A stretch of 64,000 nucleotides of DNA from Phytomonas francai. Taxonomy: Eukaryota; Euglenozoa; Kinetoplastea; Trypanosomatida; Trypanosomatidae. Where the stretch lies: assembly GCA_001766655.1 (NCBI GenBank), contig MJCC01000009.1:323225-387224 (forward strand), given 5' to 3'. Position numbers and translations under genes: made by a program. How positions within the stretch are numbered: the stretch's first letter is position 1; each line of letters begins with the position of its first letter. Below are positions 54,854 to 63,089 of this stretch, one piece after another. Below the pieces are notes generated by a model, which was not told where the DNA came from, ran no database searches, and saw only the letters and a program-made list of their open reading frames with translations.

Positions 54854-54888
54854 CTAATAACCTTTGTGGTAAAGAAAAAGATAGCTCG
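54854..54888 (-). promoter_or_regulatory. Predicted trans-splice acceptor of the RING/EF-hand gene
   Basis: The coding strand has CTATCTTTTTCTTTACC then CAAAG and TTATTAG, ending 10-20 nt before the ATG at 54845. It excludes the upstream non-ATG extension. Confidence 0.65.
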
Positions 54889-55126
54889 GTCACTTATGCT
54901 TGGACCGCAAATGTAGACAAAACTAAGATTTCACCCTAGTAACAATAAAGAGATTTGAATAGTACAAAGGATAGTAAAACATTTTTTGGGGTGGAGAGTC
55001 ATGCACAGAAACTGCACATCATCAGTAAGCTATTTTCTCCCTTTTTGTCCCGCCCCTCCAGTTAATGCCTTTCGAAAGCTATAGAGGAAATCAGAAACAA
55101 CTAAACTGGAGGGAAGGTATACATGC

Positions 55127-55499
55127 GCTTATTCGTACCATGCTACATCCCTTTGGGAAAGAAAAGGTAGGTGAAGCCCATAATTGGCGATAGGCTGCAC
55201 TCATACTTCACCAATAGCAATGTCATTCCTTTTACTTTTACTTGCTGACAAAATTCTACAAAGTGTCAGCACGATAGTATTTGGGGCTAGCAACTCAAGC
55301 AGTTTAAAAGGTAGCAGGGAAAAGAACCACGCACTTTCTCCATAAGTTCCGAAGCTTCGCATGCAATAGGTGTTCCAGTAAAAATGCCCCTCCTTAACTA
55401 GGGCACTGTCATGGAAGGCTGCAAACTAGAAAAACAAGCACAAATAAGTACAATAACTGCATCCCCTGGAATGCACACATAACACAACGTACTCGGGGG
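55127..55499. repeat. 373-bp direct repeat, copy B
   Basis: Same orientation and length as copy A, two substitutions (55134 and 55490). On the coding strand it begins just after a C-rich tract (CCTCCCCCGAG), which resembles a polypyrimidine tract with AG. It lies about 280 bp upstream of the RING/EF-hand ATG, beyond that gene's predicted splice site. Confidence 0.95.
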
Positions 55500-56449
55500 A
55501 GGGGGGAAGGCATGATAAAAAAAAAATATAATAGCAATAGGCATGAATATCACGCGAGCTATGTTGAGTTCAGAAAATAAGAACCTAAGCAGTAAACTCT
55601 GCAAAGTGGGAAAAATAAATGTGAAGGCGAATTCCAACATTTAAATACGTTACAGAACTTATTTTTACCTTCCTTTTCCATTCTTTGATAGCGACGTCGT
55701 GAACAGAACCTTTTTTAGCTCAGGTGCCAAGAATTTATCATTGCGTTTGAAAAATGGTGTACACGTAGACCACTTCTTCATACGTGGGAATGTGAAGCGG
55801 GTTTTTTCTTTAATTCAACACTGTATGCAGCTTTATTCTCTTCCACCTCCAGCAAATCCTCATATGATTTAGACTAAGGGCACAACCAAGGAGGCTATTT
55901 TCCCATGGCTAGCCGAGTCCTTAAGAGGAAATTCCCTCGCTATACGTTATTGAATATGGATATCCATTTGAAACATAACTCGCGCGCCTTTTGACGTGTT
56001 CTTTGTTGATTTTATGTCGTAGTGGGTGACAACGTCATCATGATATACGTTTGCTTTAATAGAGAAGCACTACTGCTCCACTCCATTCCTTTCCGTACAT
56101 CTAAGCAAAGCCTATGGTGAAGTGAAATAGGATGAACCAGCAGGTCTTTCAATAGCACGCCTAAAATTTTATGCACGTTATCAGAGTCGCTTTATTTCCA
56201 ATACATACGTATGTGATATAAGCGTCAGGTTAAACTTAAAGAATGGAAAAAGGTACTAGAAATGTAGTCATAGTCGAACCGTTTCATTTTTTATTTTAAA
56301 GGATAAGCTTCTCAATCTGCAACCTGTCTGTTACGCAAAAGTAAATCGGTTTTTAATGTGCTAGAAAATGTAAAGATCAAGATAGCCTTGTGATTTGGCT
56401 CAAGGCGAAGAAGGCGAAAAGTGGGCATCTTGCATAAATTTACACCCCC

Positions 56450-57955
56450 TCAGTCACGGAACCGTCTTTTCTTTCCAGTGAGCGATGTTGATCGAAGCCG
56501 CTTATTTGAGTCGTTTACCTCGGCCTTGACCTCAGGAGCTTGCGTGGGAGGGACTGGCACAAGTGTGCTGTCATCTATCTCCCATTGCGACTCCGACGTC
56601 ACGCAGTTGGATGAGGAAGTGGACCTTTGAGCTAAAATCGCATATCTCCACAACTTTGCCGCGCAGACCGTCCGCGTGAAGCCCTGACGTATATGCCGTG
56701 CCGCCTGCATCTGCGACCGCAGACTCATACACAGCTCCCGCCAATAGCGCAGGCTCTCGTCCAGGCCGAGAGGCTGATCCACGTCGGGGTCGAGGTAGAC
56801 ATGGAGGGTGGGTCTGAGCGGGGCGCATTCCCTGCGGTACTGCATGTAGTACGGATCGCTTCGCGGGATATAGCAAGGGATCTGCGCGGCCGTCCTCCCG
56901 AGGGCGGTGGCGGTGTGAATCGCCCAGCACTTGGCGGTGTGGAAGACGTGGTAGCCGCCCCCTCCGAGCAGCGCAGTGGGCAGGCCCAGCGAGAGGACAT
57001 CGGTGACGCACTGTGTGTGAGTGAGCGTGGAGACGCAAAGCCGGCCGATAAGGTCGCCGGCGATGGTGTCCGCGCCGCACTGCATCACGACCGCCTCGGG
57101 GTCAAAGCAGGCCACCGACGCCGTCAGGGCGGTGCGAAAAGAAAGCAGATAGGCCGCGTCCCCTGTGAAGGCGGGGAGCGGGACGTTTACAGCGAAGCTG
57201 TGCGCGGACTCGGCGCCGCCGTAGCCCCCGGAACCCGGGAAAAAGCCGTCGCCAAACTGGTGCAGCGACAACGTAAGGACGCGGGGGTTGCCATTAAACG
57301 CCCCCTCGACTCCATCCCCGTGATGCACATCGAGATCGATGTATAGCACCCTCTGAAAGCGACGCAAAAGTCGGCGGATACATAGTACAATATCATTGAC
57401 GAAACAAAACCCGCTGGCATGCGCAGCCGCTGCATGGTGCATGCCTCCAGCCCAGTTCATGGCAATGCGCGCCTCCCCCTGAACAAGCGCCTCCGCGCAC
57501 GCCAGGGAAGCCCCAGCCTGACTCTCAACTAGCGACCACACCTCCGGGAACAAGGGGCAGTCCCCCTTCAGTGACCCAACCGGAACGTCGAACTCTTTCT
57601 GGAAAGACAGTGCGGTGGCCTCAAAAGGATTCATACAGATGCTCGGGGCATTGCGAAGGCATTCCAAATATGCATGTCGATGAAACGCACCCATCTCCTC
57701 AAAGCTGGCAGGACGTGCCTGGGCAATGGTCATCTCCTTGTCGAGTCCCAATGAACGCACTAAAGCGTGTAGGGCGCGAACCCGAGAAGGTCGCATGACA
57801 TGCCCCTCTGCATATGCAATGGCAGTCACTGTGTAGTCGACAAAATAAATAACCTTTTTTGAAGGTAACGGTGGCAATGAGGATAAGCTAAAAGAGGATG
57901 GTAAGGGCACACGCGGGTCAAGGCTGAAGGTGAAAGGGCACTCAAAAGAGTGCAT
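56450..57955 (-). CDS. Class I histone deacetylase
   Basis: I start it at the ATG at 57955 (501 residues): the frame is open further upstream, but with a hydrophobic, low-quality extension crossed by a CCCTTTACTTCTCGTTTTC tract and AGs at 58007 and 58002. The domain shows RPSRVRALHALVRSLGL, NWAGGMHHAAAAHASGFCFV (charge-relay histidines), YIDLDVHHGDGVEGAF (zinc ligands Asp and His), CGADTIAGDLIGRL (third zinc ligand Asp) and LLGGGGYHVFHTAKCW. All catalytic residues are present, so a working zinc-dependent lysine deacetylase on histones is expected. GADTIAGD replaces the usual GADSLAGD. The last 60 residues are basic (KRLRSTSLTGKKRRFRD), a possible nuclear signal. RPD3-type class I is preferred to class II by the overall pattern. 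The catalytic half is GC-rich. Confidence 0.94.
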   Translation of the reverse strand: MHSFECPFTFSLDPRVPLPSSFSLSSLPPLPSKKVIYFVDYTVTAIAYAEGHVMRPSRVRALHALVRSLGLDKEMTIAQARPASFEEMGAFHRHAYLECLRNAPSICMNPFEATALSFQKEFDVPVGSLKGDCPLFPEVWSLVESQAGASLACAEALVQGEARIAMNWAGGMHHAAAAHASGFCFVNDIVLCIRRLLRRFQRVLYIDLDVHHGDGVEGAFNGNPRVLTLSLHQFGDGFFPGSGGYGGAESAHSFAVNVPLPAFTGDAAYLLSFRTALTASVACFDPEAVVMQCGADTIAGDLIGRLCVSTLTHTQCVTDVLSLGLPTALLGGGGYHVFHTAKCWAIHTATALGRTAAQIPCYIPRSDPYYMQYRRECAPLRPTLHVYLDPDVDQPLGLDESLRYWRELCMSLRSQMQAARHIRQGFTRTVCAAKLWRYAILAQRSTSSSNCVTSESQWEIDDSTLVPVPPTQAPEVKAEVNDSNKRLRSTSLTGKKRRFRD

Positions 57956-58361
57956 ACCATGCACAAGATTAGCAATTATTAGGGGCTTTGGTGCGTATTG
58001 CCTAATCTTATAAAATGAAAACGAGAAGTAAAGGGATAAAATGTAAAACGATTGCATTATTAAAAATAGAGAACATTCACTAAAACAAAAATAAGGCGAA
58101 AGATAGTTATACCTATCTAGCAAGTTAATTTACCGATGTATGTACGTATGCATATACATATATATATCAAGAAAAACACTGAATTACTGTAATATTCTTT
58201 TCTAAAGGAACAAAAAGCAAAGATATGAATAAAAAGCATACCATATGGATGACACAAAGGCTATTCAAAAATACCAAAATGGGAAAAGAGGAACACTGAA
58301 AAGTAAGATATACAAAACACCCAGATTTTACGGAAGAAAGTACATATTGTCTTGCTCAATT
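57956..58361. other. Spacer between the short RING gene and the deacetylase
   Basis: Besides the deacetylase splice signal, AT-rich sequence with a TATGTACGTATGCATATACATATATAT stretch near 58138. No gene seen. Confidence 0.6.
58002..58035 (-). promoter_or_regulatory. Predicted trans-splice acceptor of the deacetylase
   Basis: The coding strand reads CCCTTTACTTCTCGTTTTCA, followed by TATAAG and ATTAG. It sits about 50 nt upstream of the ATG at 57955 and within the longer open frame, so it sets the start. Confidence 0.55.
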
Positions 58362-58814
58362 TTATCGGGCGTTGTATTGGGTCGTAGCAAGCTGAATGCC
58401 AACCACCGTGTCATTGTATCGCGTCGCCTGTGCTACGCGTGGCGGGTGCAACGGCTGGTTCGTAGCGATACTAAACCACTCGTCGTCGTTGAGTCGTGGG
58501 TAGCTCTGAAACATAGTGTGGACATCGTGAGAATCACATCGATGCGCTATAGATGCCTTTCGGGATCCACGCCACCCGCAGCTAGAACACAGCACCTGCA
58601 CCTTCAACGTCTCTTGAATAATACTATCGCTCGGTGAATGTCTGCTAAGGGTTCTGCTATGGCAAATATGACAGTGAGTAATGGTATCAGGTACGCAATG
58701 CGAACAGAAAATGTGTCCACAGTTAAGCTGCACCGGGTCAGTCCAAGTGTCAAAACAAACCTGACACTCCATATGTGCAGCAACATGCGCTGCTGTGCAT
58801 GCGTTCTTGGGCAT
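58362..58814 (-). CDS. Short RING-finger protein, related to the RING/EF-hand gene
   Basis: A 150-residue protein. A RING begins at about residue 16 (CQVCFDTWTDPVQLNCGHIF, CSHCVP, CHICHS), followed by a second finger (VLCSSCGWRGSRKASIAHRC). Both fingers are in the same order and spacing as in the RING/EF-hand protein at 53871-54845, and a CGHIFC core and C-x2-CxW-x5-9-HxC finger are shared, so common origin is likely. The C-terminal 50 residues have no domain and no EF-hand. It has its own TTTGCTTTTCTCAG acceptor (AG at 58861-58862) about 47 nt upstream of the ATG, so it looks like an expressed gene and not a relic. Probably a ubiquitin ligase or adaptor; substrate unknown. Confidence 0.82.
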   Translation of the reverse strand: MPKNACTAAHVAAHMECQVCFDTWTDPVQLNCGHIFCSHCVPDTITHCHICHSRTLSRHSPSDSIIQETLKVQVLCSSCGWRGSRKASIAHRCDSHDVHTMFQSYPRLNDDEWFSIATNQPLHPPRVAQATRYNDTVVGIQLATTQYNAR

Positions 58815-58860
58815 TGTCAGGTGGATATATTTGCAATATGGTGTACTCTGTATATATTTC

Positions 58861-58875
58861 CTGAGAAAAGCAAAT
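58861..58875 (-). promoter_or_regulatory. Predicted trans-splice acceptor of the short RING gene
   Basis: Coding strand TTTGCTTTTCTCAG, with AG at 58861-58862, 47 nt before the ATG. Confidence 0.6.
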
Positions 58876-59076
58876 TAATAATGAAACGGAAAGCCTTGTG
58901 TATCGAGCCCAGTAGCAAAAGCTCTGGAAGAAAAAAAGTATGTATAGAAAAAAGGAAAAAACAATCGCACTACTAAAGTATATAATGTAAAGGAACAAAA
59001 TCAACCTATTCTCTTTTTCAAAAAAAGACTGAACTCGGAGAAATGGGTTATAGGGAAAATGGAAATTTAAAAAAGA

Positions 59077-59274
59077 TCATATTTCAATCGCATAAGGAAT
59101 TTGGATTCTCTTAATTTCGCTCTCAGGTAGGTCTTTTCCTTTATATTTACTGTTGAAAGTTGTACTTGCGTCTTTACAAGATGAAAAAGGAACAAGGCGT
59201 ATAATAAATACAGACATCATCACGATGCTTAGAATTTTCAATAAAGGTAGTGTAATCACCGCCAAACCTGCCAT
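59077..59274 (-). CDS. Candidate 65-residue membrane miniprotein
   Basis: A small ORF starting at an ATG at 59274. Residues 1-30 form one hydrophobic helix (AVITLPLLKILSIVMMSVFI), then a polar, charged tail ending IQIPYAIEI. I recognise no family. Two things favour a real gene: it lies on the coding strand in a gap between two genes, and an excellent splice signal (CCTTCTTTTTTGTAG, AG at 59299-59300) stands 24 nt before its ATG. The alternative is that this acceptor serves a longer transcript of the short RING gene, although that gene has its own closer site. Many respiratory-chain, translocon and ER-complex subunits are of this size and layout. Confidence 0.5.
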   Translation of the reverse strand: MAGLAVITLPLLKILSIVMMSVFIIRLVPFSSCKDASTTFNSKYKGKDLPESEIKRIQIPYAIEI

Positions 59275-59887
59275 TTTTTTTATTTGATATTTGTCAAACT
59301 ACAAAAAAGAAGGATCTGGAAAGAATCATTATAATCTTACACTGCACCCCTCCCTTGATTAAGTGAACTTGATGCGCCTTCAGGATAAAAATGCTAAAAT
59401 TAGAGTGAACAAGAATATCTTCCTATAGAATAGGATCATACTAAAACATTTTCTTGGAAATATTTTAACCTCGAATACATACAAAGATTTAAATTTAGCA
59501 TTCAAATATCCTTTTGGATCTTTGGTTGTCTTATACACTACACATGCGTACATGTGATTGAGAATATAACTGAAAGCTTTGTGTCTAAAGTTTCATTTGC
59601 GAAGGTCTATGGGATGAATGAAGTGGAATAAAGAGCTACAACTGTTACCAAACGGCTTTAGACGATATCGACCCCCTCCCCACTTGTGTATGAATACAAA
59701 ATCATGCTTTGAGGTATTTCATCTTTGCAGAGAATACCTTCAAAAAAAAAAAAAAGTAATGAGCCATACATGTATGCATCTGCACATCTATATATCCGCC
59801 AATGCTTTGATTCTCATTTACACAGTATCGTTCCTTTTCCGTCTCGTTTTCCCAAATAGACCTACACATTTTGTAAATATATTATAG
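59275..59887. other. Spacer between HID1 and the miniprotein gene
   Basis: AT-rich HID1 3'UTR-like sequence, an A14 run near 59741 and the splice signal at 59299. No further gene seen. Confidence 0.6.
59299..59315 (-). promoter_or_regulatory. Predicted trans-splice acceptor of the miniprotein gene
   Basis: Coding strand CCTTCTTTTTTGTAG, with AG at 59299-59300; one of the cleanest acceptor-like sequences in the window. Confidence 0.6.
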
Positions 59888-62626
59888 CTATCTGAAGCGC
59901 AGCAGTTTTATTGACTTATAATCCCCAAGTGTACCAGGGCCAAAGCTTATGAACATACTTCCCCAGAATAATCCAAGCATCTGCTCCTCCATTTGCTTCG
60001 TTACCTGAACCCCCTTGATAATTATTTTATGAGGCAAGAGCATGCCAACTAGCACCAGTGTGCTCAGCTTTCGCATAACGACCTTGTCATACTCAAAGGT
60101 TTTTCCGAGACGAACCCAGAAAGCATTGAATTCACTGTCATTCTGTTCATCCTGAGAGTTATCGCTGAATTTGGAAAGAATACCGAGACTATCCACAATT
60201 GGAAGAGCTGCGGCTACAACAGCTTCTAGATCCTGAATCATGAAAAACCCATTTATACTAGCCCTCAAGGAATTCGAACTTGTATAAGCCTCCCTTACAC
60301 GTCCGATGAGGTTACGATAGTTAAGCAAGCAGACAATCACATAACGAGACCCTTCCTCATGGTAACGAAGCAAACAGGAAATAGCCTCACATGTGGCGGC
60401 CATAGCCGGACCGTATATAGCAAGTTTTTCTAACGTGTTTGTGGCCGCATGCTCTAAGCATTGATGGGCTAAATAGGCAAAAACTGCTACAAGGCTCCTT
60501 GAGCCAACCTTGCCAAGATTAGTAATGAAGGGAGCCATGTTCGACAAGACTGCGCTGCAGGAAATAATCTGGGAGCCCAGGGATGCGTCCCTAAATCCTA
60601 TGAAGAAGCTCAAGGCCGTTACGAGGAAATCGTTGAACGTAGACCCCGAGGGCATGCTAGGAAAAGGGAACGAAATGGATGCTGAAAGGAATTGGTTGCA
60701 CTGCAGTGTGAAACCCCGATTTTGTGACAAATGTAATAAAATGTTGAGAGAAATTTCCGCCTGTCTTGCGAAGTAGGTACTTTTCTGCGCATCCATGCCG
60801 TACTCGACAATTTGCACCAAGTAGGGCAGAACCCCCGGGTTGAACGAAAACTGGTTGGATACTGATGGTGAAATATCCAAAAGCTTGGATAATAAAAACA
60901 TAAGCCCATCCTGTGAAATAGTATCAAACCAAGAGCTTGGCAAAACACTCTGTCCAATAGAAAAGCCAGGCACCATGGTGTTTTTGAGCCGATCTAAAAT
61001 TAACTTAGCCTCTGACATCGTAAGGTCATGAACGACTTTACGAATGGAATGTACGAAGCATAATTGAGCAGGGCTTTCAGACACACCACCGACTGCGTCG
61101 CCATAAGATTGTCGGCTTTGTGAATTACCAGGAAAGGGTCCATTTCTTGCAATGTTTAGGGCTCTGCCTGAGGACTGATGATACGGCATAAGGCCTGAGT
61201 TCAAGGAAGAAGTAGAAGAAGAGGGCGAATGTAAGACCAACCGACCTGAACTCCTTATTTCAGGACTGCTCTCCTGCTTGTCGACCAAAGGTACAGTGAG
61301 AGTATCCCCCTGAATTTTGTCGACTTCTTGCGCATGCTCTTGGGAGTTTGTCATGGCGGGGTGACCTCGGCCATCTCCTTCAGAGTCCTTAGCGCGGGCC
61401 AATGGACTAAAATTCGATCCTTGATCTCTCTTCATCGATGGCTCATCGCGAAGAGCATTCGAGAAAACCCTTATAGGAATACCGGGGTAGTACAGGATGG
61501 CTGACAGAAGACGCGAGCCTGTGATGACGACCTCTCTTTCATCTATCGACAAATTGGTTGCGTACGGGAAGTAGCTGTGGGGCTTGTAGGTCAGAATGGA
61601 GTTAAGCAATGAGACTGCGAGAGTAGGCATCAAGGGAACAACAGAAACTGAGATGAGTGATTCTGTAAAAATGATGTCTCGATAACTTGACGGATTGAAA
61701 AGTGGAGAGGAAACCAACACAAGCAGCGTTTCGAGAAGCTCCCTCCGAGAGGTATGCACTTCACTTGGTGCTGATGTTACGGGGGCCTCAGAGGGATCTG
61801 CGCAGACGGTCCCAGGATGCCAAAGTAAACTCATGTCAACCTCAGGATGGTGTAAATTAAAATGTGGTAAATTGGTGTCGATCTTTTCTTCAAGGAGTGT
61901 GAGACCTCTGATAAAGCAAGACTCCACGAGAACCCAAGCAAGATAAGGCCCCAACACTAGGGGGGCCTCAGATGTCTCTTGAAGGGGAAGAAGAGGGAAA
62001 TGAGAATCCACTTCCCTGTCATTGCATTTGTTTCCTTCCATGAAAAAAAGTTGCTGAAACTTATGGGTCGATTTGGTTTTCACTCTGTTTTGCTTCTGGG
62101 AAAAAGAAGCTGCGTCTGGTGAAACGGGCCCCGGCGGTTGTGGCGATGCATGCCCTTGGTCCTGTGCAAAAGTATTGGGCTCGTCGCTACCTGATTGTGG
62201 TAATACTGCCTGCGAAACGATCTCTTCCGGGGAAGGGGCTGATGTGGTGGTGGTGGTTTGCCTCTCCTCATTCGTGTCGATTTCAGTAGCCCCATCCTCA
62301 AAAGCAATAGGAAGAAGCCGGCGCAGGATTTGCAGCGCTGTTAAAAATCGGTGAGTTTCCTCAGCCATAAAAGAAGAAACTGACGCTTTCTTTTTCTCCC
62401 TCATAACGGAAATTTCCTTTATGCAGCAATATAGCAGTAAGGCAAATCGCTCAGTGTGGAAATGACGAATCTCACGGACAAATTCATTCGATAACGCATA
62501 CATGAGTTTCTTCTTAGGAAAGGATAAACTAAAGATGGTATCCACATCCTCCATGCGTAAAGGACCATTGCTCAAAGCTGACCAAAATGCATCAAAGGCA
62601 TCGACAGCTGAAGATGTGTTTCCCAT
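59888..62626 (-). CDS. HID1: HID1-like Golgi protein
   Basis: A 912-residue protein of the HID1/dymeclin group. It begins MGNTSSAVDAF, a good N-myristoylation signal (Gly2, Ser6), as in HID1. The N-terminal region ends with the HID1-like LQILRRLLPIAFEDG near 105; an acidic Pro/Ser-rich insert follows. Then come helical blocks that parallel HID1: NPSSYRDIIFTESL, MPTLAVSLLNSILTYKP, a SRLLSAILYYP stretch, and the C-terminal LVTALSFFIGFRDASLGSQI region. HID1 sits on medial/trans-Golgi membranes and is needed for secretory-granule cargo sorting and acidification in animals; its work in flagellates is not known to me. Dymeclin is the alternative but fits the N-terminus less well. A long pyrimidine tract with AG at 62710-62711 precedes it. 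Confidence 0.82.
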   Translation of the reverse strand: MGNTSSAVDAFDAFWSALSNGPLRMEDVDTIFSLSFPKKKLMYALSNEFVREIRHFHTERFALLLYCCIKEISVMREKKKASVSSFMAEETHRFLTALQILRRLLPIAFEDGATEIDTNEERQTTTTTSAPSPEEIVSQAVLPQSGSDEPNTFAQDQGHASPQPPGPVSPDAASFSQKQNRVKTKSTHKFQQLFFMEGNKCNDREVDSHFPLLPLQETSEAPLVLGPYLAWVLVESCFIRGLTLLEEKIDTNLPHFNLHHPEVDMSLLWHPGTVCADPSEAPVTSAPSEVHTSRRELLETLLVLVSSPLFNPSSYRDIIFTESLISVSVVPLMPTLAVSLLNSILTYKPHSYFPYATNLSIDEREVVITGSRLLSAILYYPGIPIRVFSNALRDEPSMKRDQGSNFSPLARAKDSEGDGRGHPAMTNSQEHAQEVDKIQGDTLTVPLVDKQESSPEIRSSGRLVLHSPSSSTSSLNSGLMPYHQSSGRALNIARNGPFPGNSQSRQSYGDAVGGVSESPAQLCFVHSIRKVVHDLTMSEAKLILDRLKNTMVPGFSIGQSVLPSSWFDTISQDGLMFLLSKLLDISPSVSNQFSFNPGVLPYLVQIVEYGMDAQKSTYFARQAEISLNILLHLSQNRGFTLQCNQFLSASISFPFPSMPSGSTFNDFLVTALSFFIGFRDASLGSQIISCSAVLSNMAPFITNLGKVGSRSLVAVFAYLAHQCLEHAATNTLEKLAIYGPAMAATCEAISCLLRYHEEGSRYVIVCLLNYRNLIGRVREAYTSSNSLRASINGFFMIQDLEAVVAAALPIVDSLGILSKFSDNSQDEQNDSEFNAFWVRLGKTFEYDKVVMRKLSTLVLVGMLLPHKIIIKGVQVTKQMEEQMLGLFWGSMFISFGPGTLGDYKSIKLLRFR

Positions 62627-62709
62627 TGAATACGTAAGCTTATTTTAGTCTGTTAAGGTTTTTGTTCAAAACAACAGATGAGCAGACAGTCAGCCTTTGA
62701 GTGTCGATG

Positions 62710-62752
62710 CTAAAAAAATAGGATAAGAAGGAGCAAAAATAAAGAAATATAA
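62710..62752 (-). promoter_or_regulatory. Predicted trans-splice acceptor of HID1
   Basis: The coding strand has TATTTCTTTATTTTTGCTCC, then TTCTTATCCTATTTTTTTAG, with AG at 62710-62711, about 84 nt before the ATG. The longest pyrimidine tract ending in AG in the window. Confidence 0.7.
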
Positions 62753-62790
62753 ATACACAGGCATGCACGCAAGTAGGAAAAATCGAAGAT

Positions 62791-62811
62791 CCCCCCCCCC
62801 CCCCCCCCCCC
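62791..62811. repeat. C21 homopolymer (G21 on the coding strand)
   Basis: Twenty-one consecutive C. Unlike the other long G/C runs here, it places G, not C, on the transcribed coding strand, just upstream of the HID1 polypyrimidine tract. Confidence 0.95.
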
Positions 62812-63089
62812 ATAGAATGACTAAGCTGGGGAAAAAATATTTGAGTCAATTACTAAAAAAAAAGCGATATGCAACTGAAGACTGCATATGCACGCAAGTG
62901 GTTCTCCTGTTCCCAGGTCTATCACCGCAGTGTCTGGCAATTTTTCAGCCTCGGCTTTTCACAGCCACAGAAAGCAAATCATACGGCGCCTACTACAGCT
63001 GTCTTTTCATTAAACATGTCAATATAAGTATTTGGAAATTGAAACGCGCTCAGCGTACACAATTCTGTCAATGAATATACATTTGAAAT

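Larger units (their letters stand above)
54846..56449. other. Long spacer with repeat copy B
   Basis: Holds the splice signal of the RING/EF-hand gene, AT-rich sequence, repeat copy B (55127-55499), a short G run (55495-55506) and about 940 bases of AT-rich 3'UTR-like sequence downstream of the deacetylase. No protein gene seen; an 80-codon ORF inside copy B begins at a non-ATG codon. Confidence 0.7.
62627..63089. other. Spacer with C21 run
   Basis: Contains the HID1 splice signal and an uninterrupted run of 21 C on the plus strand. No gene seen. Confidence 0.65.

Noticed and set aside
55398..55640. ORF across repeat copy B sharing its C-terminus with an ORF in copy A
   Set aside because: The shared peptide is only the translation of the repeat; the N-termini are unrelated and the copy B ORF begins at a non-ATG codon.
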